64,000 nucleotides of DNA, taken from the NCBI GenBank assembly GCA_030523645.1, contig JAUNIB010000001.1, positions 186,001 to 250,000 of the forward strand. Reading direction: 5' to 3'. The notes beneath the pieces were generated by a model. It did not search any database. It had not been told where the DNA came from and worked only from the letters and a program-made list of their open reading frames with translations. The position numbers and the translations under genes are program-made. Of the stretch, positions 50,429-56,408 are shown piece after piece. The stretch is from Selenomonadaceae bacterium. Lineage in GTDB: Bacteria > Bacillota > Negativicutes > Selenomonadales > Selenomonadaceae. Position 1 is the first letter of the stretch, and each line of letters starts with the position of its first letter.

Positions 50429-51676
50429 ATGAAGCAGCGTAACTCATGGCGGAAAAATGTATATATTTTGGCGGTCTGCAACTCGTTTACTGCGGCCAGC
50501 TATACCATGATTGTACCGTTTCTGCCGCTGTATCTCATGGAGCTCGGGGCGGATGAATCGGATGTTGCTGTCTACTCCGGCTTTGTTTATGCCGTGACCT
50601 TTCTCATCGCTGCCATCATGGCTCCCATCTGGGGGAAGCTGGCCGATTCCAAGGGTAAGAAAATCATGGGAATGCGGGCGGTTGTCATGTTGGCAATAAC
50701 TTATCTGGTGGGCGGCTTCGTGTCATCGCCGGAAGGACTGTTCGGCATGAGAATCATTCAGGGCTTTGCCAACGGTTTCATGCCGATGGCAATGACCATG
50801 GGTTCCTGCTTTTCCCCGCAGTCGGAGATTGGATACGGTCTGGGCATAATTCATTCCGGCATGATTTTCGGCTCGGTTGTCGGGCCTCTTATCGGAGGAC
50901 TTGTATCTTATCTGGTAGGAATGCGCAACAGCTTCTATGTAGCCGGAGGTGCGCTGGTTTTTCTCAGCTTCCTGTACTGGTTCCTTATGGACGAGCCACC
51001 CACTGCCGAGGAGCGTGCTCTGAGAGACGGAGAGCCGCTGCCGAAACCGACTCCGGCGAGTGAAAAAACGGCGGCAAAGAAGACAAGCATCATTGATGAC
51101 CTTGTCTATGCCTTTGGCAATAAAAAACTTTTGGCAATCCTCTTTATCATATTCAGTACTAATCTGGCAAATTATACCCTTCAGCCGGTAATTGCCCTTC
51201 ATGTGGGTGCGCTGGTTGGTTCTGCCGGAAATGTTTCACTCATTTCCGGCATCGTCTTTGGACTCGGCGGAATATCCGGGGCCATTGCTGCAGCGAAGTG
51301 GGGGAAGTTCGGACAGAGCAGAGGATTCTTCCGGGCGCTTGCTTATGCTTTCGCGGGAGCCGGTGCATTTGTCGTGGCTCAGTACTTTGCCCCTGATGTT
51401 TATGTATTTGGCGCCCTGCAGTTTATGTTCGGGCTGTTCTTCATGGGGGCAAATCCGGCAGCGGCAGCTCTCTTAGCTAAGTCAGCTCCGGCAGAATTCC
51501 AGGGCAGAGCCTTCGGCCTGTCTTCTACCGCCAATCAGCTTGGCGGTATGGTCGGCCCGCTTTTTGCCGGCTTTGTGGCAGCGGCTGTTGGTGTGGCTCC
51601 GCTGTTTGTTATCACCGGCGTCACTCTCCTGATTTACGGAGCGGTTATGTGGAGTTATAGAGAGAAGGAGCAATGA
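50429..51676 (+). CDS. major facilitator superfamily exporter (MdtG-like)
   Basis: 415 residues from ATG 50429 with AAAGGAG 6 nt upstream. About twelve membrane segments; the loop 2-3 motif is GKLADSKGKKIMGMR and the motif C-like end of segment 5 is HSGMIFGSVVGPLIGG, as in drug-proton antiporters. A Lys/Thr/Pro-rich cytoplasmic loop separates the halves near residues 200-225. Substrate unknown, probably a drug or metabolite. The next ORF starts at its end. Confidence 0.92.
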   Translation: MKQRNSWRKNVYILAVCNSFTAASYTMIVPFLPLYLMELGADESDVAVYSGFVYAVTFLIAAIMAPIWGKLADSKGKKIMGMRAVVMLAITYLVGGFVSSPEGLFGMRIIQGFANGFMPMAMTMGSCFSPQSEIGYGLGIIHSGMIFGSVVGPLIGGLVSYLVGMRNSFYVAGGALVFLSFLYWFLMDEPPTAEERALRDGEPLPKPTPASEKTAAKKTSIIDDLVYAFGNKKLLAILFIIFSTNLANYTLQPVIALHVGALVGSAGNVSLISGIVFGLGGISGAIAAAKWGKFGQSRGFFRALAYAFAGAGAFVVAQYFAPDVYVFGALQFMFGLFFMGANPAAAALLAKSAPAEFQGRAFGLSSTANQLGGMVGPLFAGFVAAAVGVAPLFVITGVTLLIYGAVMWSYREKEQ

Positions 51677-51678
51677 AA

Positions 51679-51885
51679 ATGAACGAGACAATGATTCTTT
51701 ACTGTGTTGCGGCGGTCATGTCTACCCTCGGCGGTATCGTGCTGTTCAAGGAAGCCCGTAAGCGGAAGAAGGCAATCGCCGAGGCGGAGGCAGAATTCAA
51801 GGCTGAGGATGAAGCAGCCAAGCTGGCCAAGGAACAGCCGAGGGAGAAGAAGCAGCGGTCAAAGAGTCACGGCAAGCGCCACTGA
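51679..51885 (+). CDS. small single-pass membrane protein
   Basis: 68 residues from ATG 51679 (AAGGAG 8 nt upstream; an ATG at 51673 overlaps the MFS stop but is too close to the site). One hydrophobic helix (about 4-22) is followed by a long, highly charged cytoplasmic tail rich in Lys, Glu and Ala. No family recognised. Its coupling to the exporter suggests a small accessory subunit, which is inference. Confidence 0.7.
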   Translation: MNETMILYCVAAVMSTLGGIVLFKEARKRKKAIAEAEAEFKAEDEAAKLAKEQPREKKQRSKSHGKRH

Positions 51886-52029
51886 GGAACCACTACTCTA
51901 TAAGAAAAATAAATGACAGATGGCGTGCAATTTATTTTATAAAAAATCTTTATGATTGCTATTGACAATAATTAACGCGTGTGTTACTATGAGCGTGTTG
52001 CAGGGAGATGCAACAAAAACTGAATAATG

Positions 52030-52200
52030 AGGGCTAGGTGTCGTAGACTTAATAGATAAGCCGGTGAAGCCGGCACGGTCCCGCCACTGTAACGAGGAGC
52101 GAATCTGCACAGCGAAAGCAAGCCACTGTATATCGGGAAGGCGCAGACGAGCGATGAATCGAAGTCAGGAGAACTGCCTAGCTGACATCGTCGATTGACC
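52030..52200 (+). promoter_or_regulatory. cobalamin (B12) riboswitch aptamer
   Basis: The conserved cobalamin-riboswitch boxes occur in order: GCCGGTGAAGCCGG (52069-52082 region), GGTCCCGCCACTGTAA (52077-52092), AAGCCACTGTATATCGGGAAGG (split 52119-52142) and GAAGTCAGGAGAACTGCC (52161-52178). AACTGCC deviates by a base from the common ACCTGCC. A GC-rich hairpin with T run follows at 52284-52307, a likely expression platform. No coding gene follows for about 480 bp. Confidence 0.93.
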
Positions 52201-52283
52201 TGCGAGTGATAGGAAGAGGATGTATTGATACGGAGCTGTATAGCTGCAGTCATCCGTTTAGACAGCTCTTTCACCGGGTCAGC

Positions 52284-52307
52284 GGCCGGGAAGGGGCCTT
52301 TTTATTT
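52284..52307 (+). terminator. terminator-like hairpin downstream of the B12 riboswitch
   Basis: GGCC (52284-52287) and GGCC (52295-52298) pair with a 7-nt loop, followed by TTTTTATTT. The stem is short; its function as riboswitch terminator is plausible from position. Confidence 0.55.
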
Positions 52308-52560
52308 GTCGGAGAATTTCTCCATGGGTCAGCTTCTATGGAGAAGTTATTGCTCATACATTTCATTCAGTCCTGTGTATTGCTGCAATGCAGCTCTCCC
52401 CGGGATTACCCCCGGGGAGCCCTCCTCTTTTTGTCATAAAGTTTCTCCATGGTTCAGCTTCTGTGGAGAAGCATTGCTCATATTTATTTTCCTAGTGGCT
52501 ACTGTGTAGCAGCTTTCGAGTCCTTCTCGGGGGCAAAGGAATCGTCCCTTTGGCGCTTCC
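52308..52560 (+). other. structured non-coding stretch with repeated stem-loops
   Basis: No supported ORF. Stem-loop A (52318-52345, TTCTCCAT/ATGGAGAA) and stem-loop C (52443-52470, TTCTCCA/TGGAGAA) are direct repeats of each other over about 45 nt, including the shared downstream TTGCTCATA. Between them a 9-bp hairpin CTCCCCGGG/CCCGGGGAG (52396-52419) is followed by five T at 52428-52432. A fourth, GGCTACTGTGTAGC, lies at 52497-52510. Could be a riboswitch-controlled small RNA or remnants of a lost gene. Confidence 0.5.
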
Positions 52561-52593
52561 TTAATTTTTTCCAACAAACGCTGAAAAGCGTGA

Positions 52594-52599
52594 TATAAT
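52594..52599 (+). promoter_or_regulatory. extended -10 promoter ahead of 52680
   Basis: TGATATAAT at 52591-52599; no convincing -35. A GAAA-tetraloop palindrome ACGCT/AGCGT (52578-52591) lies directly before it. Confidence 0.5.
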
Positions 52600-52617
52600 A
52601 GACGAAGAACTGAAAAG

Positions 52618-52647
52618 CAGCCGTTCATGATTATCGGCTGTTTTTTT
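52618..52647 (+). terminator. promoter-proximal terminator / attenuator
   Basis: CAGCCG (52618-52623) pairs with CGGCTG (52635-52640), followed by seven T. It lies between the -10 element at 52594 and the start codon at 52680, so transcripts must read through it to express the genes. Confidence 0.65.
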
Positions 52648-52679
52648 GCAGATTAAAAAAGTTGAAGGGTGGAACCAAG

Positions 52680-53018
52680 GTGGATAATAACAAGCAGCAG
52701 ACCGCTAAGCCGGTAATAAATAATGCGACCGGGGATTGGGCACCGAATCCCCATACTACTATGGTGCAGCTTACTCCCATTGAGGAGCGTATCAGGGCAG
52801 AACGGCCTGAGCTGGCCGAGGGCTTGACAAAACTGCGGGAAATCCTTGGAGAAGATGTATATCAGAAGCGGATTTCATCTTTAGTGAATATTACCCGCAG
52901 CGGTGAAACCATGATGGTTGTTACCAGTTCCTTCATGGAGCGGTCCATGCTGGAGCGTGACTGCATCCCGGCTTTCAAAGAGGCATTTGGGGTAAGCAAG
53001 GTAAGAGTTGTAGTGTAA
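52680..53018 (+). CDS. small protein of unknown function
   Basis: 112 residues from GTG 52680 with GGGTGG 8 nt upstream. A polar, Asn/Lys/Gln-rich N-terminal 30 residues is followed by a compact alpha/beta domain: IEERIRAERPELAEGLTKLREILGEDVYQKRISSLVNITRSGETMMVVTSSF in parts, ending FGVSKVRVVV. The pattern (helices, then a strand with MMVVTSS and a final VSKVRVVV) is reminiscent of DnaA domain I, but I would not name it. It lies 42 bp upstream of the mutase-like gene, probably in one transcript. Confidence 0.65.
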   Translation: MDNNKQQTAKPVINNATGDWAPNPHTTMVQLTPIEERIRAERPELAEGLTKLREILGEDVYQKRISSLVNITRSGETMMVVTSSFMERSMLERDCIPAFKEAFGVSKVRVVV

Positions 53019-53060
53019 GTCACGCATTTTTCGTAAACGATTTTGAGAGGTTATTGAGTC

Positions 53061-54800
53061 ATGGAGAAGACTACTGATAGATTTACCGGAGAAGACAGCA
53101 TAGTTCGGGCAGAAGTTCCGGTCACAGCAGTTCTGCCGCAGGAGTTTAATGTTCAGGCGATTTGGGATCGTGAGCGGGGAGCTGCGATGATAAATTTCCG
53201 CCTGGACAGAGCCACCCGTCATGGGCAGGATGCCGAGGCACTGGACACAGATGATGTCCGGCACGGAGGACTTTCCCTTTCCACTCTTGCAGATTTGCAC
53301 AAGGCGTTTACTGCTCTGCGTCCGGAGGAACGGCCTGTATTCGTAGCGTCCGGAGCGGAGGGAGCGCCGATTCTCGGTATGTTTTCGGCACTGCTGTCAG
53401 CCAACGGTCAGGCTGACTCTGCCCTTAGAGGTACAATCGGTGCGGATCCGCTGGGTGTTCTGGCGTCTGAGGGAACGCTTCCCATGGACATAGATTCTCT
53501 CTATGATGAAATGGCGGCTACAGTGCTTTGGGCAGATAAGCATATGCCGGAGCTGAGAACCGTACTGGTAGACATGGTACCTTATCATGCGGCAGGAGCG
53601 GCTGCGGCTCGTGAGATTGGCTATGCTGCCGCAACTGTAGAAGAGTACATGAAGGAACTGGGCAAACGCGGCGTACCGGTGGATATGCTGGTACGGCATT
53701 TGACGGTGTCCTTTGCCGAGGGAATAGATGCTGGACTGGACAAGGCGAAGATTGATGCAGCCGCAGTGACTATCAGTAAAGTGGTGGATGGCTGTCCGGG
53801 CATTCAGTTTGTTATCCTGCCCCGACAGAAAGCGATGTATCCGGCCTCGATGGTTTTGGGTACGATTCGCGAGCGCGTGGTTGACGAGTATATTCTCAGC
53901 GGCATGAATGATATTTCCCGGACGGCAGATGTTACCGGAAGTTTGGCCGAAATCGGCATGGCAAATCTTGAGGCAGTAAGGGAGAGCGGCGGACTGCTCC
54001 GCCTGCTGTCCGATGGTGTCGTGCAGCAGTGTATAGCTGATGATTTGAATGAGCGACTTGGCCGTTGGGCTGAGCGGCTGGATAATGCCGAAACTCAGCT
54101 GGCACCGCGTCGCCGCTCTGTGCTTTACGGTGTGGATACTCAGCGAATCCTGTGGCAGAGAGACAGGGATATCAGCGAGTATCGGGCAGATATTGATGAG
54201 GCGGCAAGAGCAGCCAGTATCCTTGAGCTGGAGCATACAGAGCAGAACAGCGTAGAATTGATGACAGCTGTAAAGAACGCTTATCTTTCCGGTGCTACTA
54301 TCGGTGATGTCGTTATAGCTCTTCATCGTGGAGAGGATGATTTCTTTATTGACTCCACGCTGCCCCGTCACAAAGCTTCGGCTGAGTTCCTGAAGCTCCG
54401 TCGGTTTGTTTCCGGCTTCGTGAAGGATTATCAGGAGAAGCCTCTTATCTATCTGGCTCGTCTCTCAGCCGAGCTGAGCCGCTGCGATAAAGCTGTGGAG
54501 ACACAGCTGCAGCGAATAATGGCTCCTGCCGGCCTGGCCTTTGTCGGTGAAGAATTCTTCTCGGCCAAGGACGCCGCTGAGCATGCTTTGAGGAGCGGAG
54601 CGCAGGTAATCGCCTTTGCTGCCTCCCCTGAGATGGAGTATGCAATAGAGGAAGCTGCCGACGAAGTGCGAAATCAGGGAGCGGATATGTTCATTATCGG
54701 TGTGGGCAATATCGAGCGCACTGACAGCATTGACTGCGTGTTTAGTTCCACCTCATCCTGCCTTACGCTTTTGGGCTGGACGGAGCGGGACGAATACTGA
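53061..54800 (+). CDS. methylmalonyl-CoA mutase small-subunit-like protein, without a large subunit next to it
   Basis: 579 residues. The middle has the small-subunit (MutA) pattern: IGADPLGVLASEG, LRTVLVDMVPYHAAGAAAAREIGYAAATVEEYM, then VRHLTVSFAEGIDAGLDKAKIDAA, corresponding to the PYHxAG and IAKLRAxR regions of the mutase TIM barrel. RRSVLYGV resembles the RRxxLTGVNEFP step. The C-terminal 90 residues (AKDAAEHALRSGAQVIAFAASPEMEYAIEEAADEV) match the degenerate, cofactor-less B12-fold of MutA. The paired large subunit, which holds B12 and the active site, should follow but does not; cbiK comes next. It is diverged and somewhat shorter than typical MutA (about 620-640). Confidence 0.8.
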   Translation: MEKTTDRFTGEDSIVRAEVPVTAVLPQEFNVQAIWDRERGAAMINFRLDRATRHGQDAEALDTDDVRHGGLSLSTLADLHKAFTALRPEERPVFVASGAEGAPILGMFSALLSANGQADSALRGTIGADPLGVLASEGTLPMDIDSLYDEMAATVLWADKHMPELRTVLVDMVPYHAAGAAAAREIGYAAATVEEYMKELGKRGVPVDMLVRHLTVSFAEGIDAGLDKAKIDAAAVTISKVVDGCPGIQFVILPRQKAMYPASMVLGTIRERVVDEYILSGMNDISRTADVTGSLAEIGMANLEAVRESGGLLRLLSDGVVQQCIADDLNERLGRWAERLDNAETQLAPRRRSVLYGVDTQRILWQRDRDISEYRADIDEAARAASILELEHTEQNSVELMTAVKNAYLSGATIGDVVIALHRGEDDFFIDSTLPRHKASAEFLKLRRFVSGFVKDYQEKPLIYLARLSAELSRCDKAVETQLQRIMAPAGLAFVGEEFFSAKDAAEHALRSGAQVIAFAASPEMEYAIEEAADEVRNQGADMFIIGVGNIERTDSIDCVFSSTSSCLTLLGWTERDEY

Positions 54801-54845
54801 GCCGCTTCCGTTGATTGACAACGGTCATTGGAAAAATGAATATAG

Positions 54846-54886
54846 AAGGTGAATTGGAATAATAAATTGTCTGATTCACCTTTTTT
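54846..54886 (+). terminator. terminator of the mutase-like gene
   Basis: AAGGTGAAT (54846-54854) pairs with ATTCACCTT (54874-54882), followed by a T run. Confidence 0.85.
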
Positions 54887-54891
54887 ATTAG

Positions 54892-54920
54892 TTGACATTT
54901 ATAGCAATCTAGTATACTAT
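54892..54920 (+). promoter_or_regulatory. promoter of the exported CbiK gene
   Basis: -35 TTGACA (54892-54897); the -10 is either TATACT (54913-54918, 15-bp spacer) or TACTAT (54915-54920, 17-bp spacer). Confidence 0.65.
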
Positions 54921-54941
54921 TTATGTATAGATTTTGGTGCA

Positions 54942-54998
54942 TGCAATCATAAATGCTTTGCATTGGTTGCAGGCGACAGGCCGAACTGTTTCGGCCTG
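54942..54998 (+). promoter_or_regulatory. two strong hairpins in the cbiK leader
   Basis: Hairpin 1: TGCAATC (54942-54948) with GGTTGCA (54965-54971), an inner stem AATGC/GCATT and a 3-nt bulge. Hairpin 2: CAGGCCGAA (54977-54985) pairs perfectly with TTCGGCCTG (54990-54998), 4-nt loop. They fill the leader up to the ribosome binding site at 55011. No known riboswitch class recognised; hairpin 2 lacks a T run, so it is not a terminator. Confidence 0.55.
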
Positions 54999-55027
54999 AG
55001 TTGTAAGTAAAAGGAGCGAAAATCTAA

Positions 55028-56023
55028 ATGAAGAGTTTGAAAAAAGCACTGGCAGTTACTCTGGCATCTATGGCGATTGGTGGTTTTGGTACAGTGGCAC
55101 AGGCAGCAGGTTATGAACTTAATTCCGAAGTAAAGACAGCAACCCCGGCACTGCAGCAGGCAGCTCAGATCGGTGTTCTCAAATACACCAATCCCGACGA
55201 GGAAATGCAGGCAAAAGCCAATAAGGATGCCATCATCGTTATGAGCTTTGGTACCACCTACGCTGATACCCGTGAGAAGACCATCAACGCTACCGTTGAG
55301 GCTATCAAGGCTGCTAACCCGGGCAAGAAAGTCGTTACCGCTTTCACCTCCCACATCATCATTGACCGTGTAGCCAAGAATGAAGGCATCAAGTATCCGA
55401 CTCCGGAAGAGGCTTGCGAGCAGCTGGCTGCTGAGGGTTATACCCGCGTTGCTATGTGCTCCCTCGATACCTTCCCGGGCATGGAGTACGCTTACAAAGT
55501 AGCCGTATTCAATCAGTACAAGAGCCTCTTTAAAAAGGCTTCCATGGCTACCCCGCTCATGTACTGGATGGGTCAGGAAGAGCAGACCGATGAAGTAGCT
55601 GAGTTCGCTGAGGCTCTCAAGACTCAGTTCCCGACTCTCGGCAAGAAGGATGCTGTCCTTGTACTGGCTCATGGTACCGTTCATCCGTCCAATGCATACT
55701 ACTCTGTCCTCCAGTATCGTCTCAATGACCTGAAGGTCGGCAATGCATATGTCTACACTGTAGAGGGCTGGCCGAACCTCGAGACCGTTATCGAAGAGCT
55801 CAAGGCTAAGAAGGTACAGAATGTTACACTCATGCCGATGATGATGGTTGCCGGCGACCATGCCAACAACGATATGGCTGGCGATGAGGATGATTCCCAT
55901 AAGGTTATCCTCCAGAAGGAAGGCTTCAAGGTCAGCACCTACATCCATGGTCTTGGCGAGAACGAAGCTGTCCGCAACCTCTATGTAAAGCATGCTGTTG
56001 AGGCTGTTGAAGCTCTGAAGTAA
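55028..56023 (+). CDS. cbiK: exported CbiK-type chelatase (CbiKp-like)
   Basis: 331 residues. A typical Sec signal peptide (about 1-27, cleavage after AQA) precedes a CbiK domain: AIIVMSFGTTYADTREKTI, IIDRVAKNEGIKYPTPEEA, VLVLAHGTVHPSNAYYSVLQ with the first metal His (about residue 215) and MMMVAGDHANNDMAGDE with the second (about residue 277), ending VSTYIHGLGENEAV. CbiK inserts cobalt into sirohydrochlorin in anaerobic B12 synthesis, but that enzyme is cytoplasmic; exported homologues such as Desulfovibrio CbiKp bind heme and may act in heme or metal transport. Position beside a B12 riboswitch fits tetrapyrrole metabolism. Ribosome site AAAGGAG is 11 nt before the ATG. Confidence 0.93.
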   Translation: MKSLKKALAVTLASMAIGGFGTVAQAAGYELNSEVKTATPALQQAAQIGVLKYTNPDEEMQAKANKDAIIVMSFGTTYADTREKTINATVEAIKAANPGKKVVTAFTSHIIIDRVAKNEGIKYPTPEEACEQLAAEGYTRVAMCSLDTFPGMEYAYKVAVFNQYKSLFKKASMATPLMYWMGQEEQTDEVAEFAEALKTQFPTLGKKDAVLVLAHGTVHPSNAYYSVLQYRLNDLKVGNAYVYTVEGWPNLETVIEELKAKKVQNVTLMPMMMVAGDHANNDMAGDEDDSHKVILQKEGFKVSTYIHGLGENEAVRNLYVKHAVEAVEALK

Positions 56024-56057
56024 TTTAAGATTATGGTGTCGGGATTACCGACATATG

Positions 56058-56104
56058 AAAAGGGCCTGTGAAAAATGAGTATTCATTTTTTCACAGGCCT
56101 TTTC
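56058..56104. terminator. cbiK terminator
   Basis: GGCCTGTGAAAAATGA pairs with TCATTTTTTCACAGGCC, flanked by A and T runs, so it may work both ways. Same loop style as 1081-1126 and 58329-58387. Confidence 0.88.
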
Positions 56105-56112
56105 CTCTGTAA

Positions 56113-56259
56113 GAGTTGCGAAGAAAAATGTCTGTAAGAAAACCGTTTATCTGCGTCGGTACTTTGCGACCTGCAAGTAAGCATACGAAGCAGGAGCTTA
56201 GTACCGCTACGCAGATAACCGAGCGAGAGCGTGTTTTCGTCAGACTTTTTTCGCAGCTC
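56113..56259. repeat. long imperfect palindrome (about 147 bp)
   Basis: Segments pair from outside inwards: GAGTTGCGAA (56113-56122) with TTCGCAGCTC (56250-56259), GTCTG with CAGAC, TTATCTGCGT (56147-56156) perfectly with ACGCAGATAA (56209-56218), CGGTACT (56157-56163) with AGTACCG (56200-56206), CCTGC with GCAGG; loop of 15 nt. CTTTTT follows the right arm. It fills most of 56105-56390, where no gene is seen. Confidence 0.7.
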
Positions 56260-56408
56260 CTTTTTGCTTGCAGAAGAGTTTAAATTAATGAGAAATTAAT
56301 CGATACTCCTGCAATAAGTTTTGTATCATAATTGGCAGGACTTTCTGTAAATTATGTAGAATGATAATACTATATCGATGGATGTGATGAGTGGAAGGGT
56401 GTGAAGAT

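Noticed and set aside
52206-52509. Two overlapping plus-strand frames (77 and 94 codons) downstream of the B12 riboswitch
   Set aside because: No suitable ribosome binding sites and no family resemblance; the region is dominated by hairpins and a direct repeat, so it is better read as non-coding.
53061-54800. Calling this gene a functional methylmalonyl-CoA mutase
   Set aside because: It matches only the non-catalytic small subunit and no large subunit is encoded next to it; the B12-binding histidine motif is absent.
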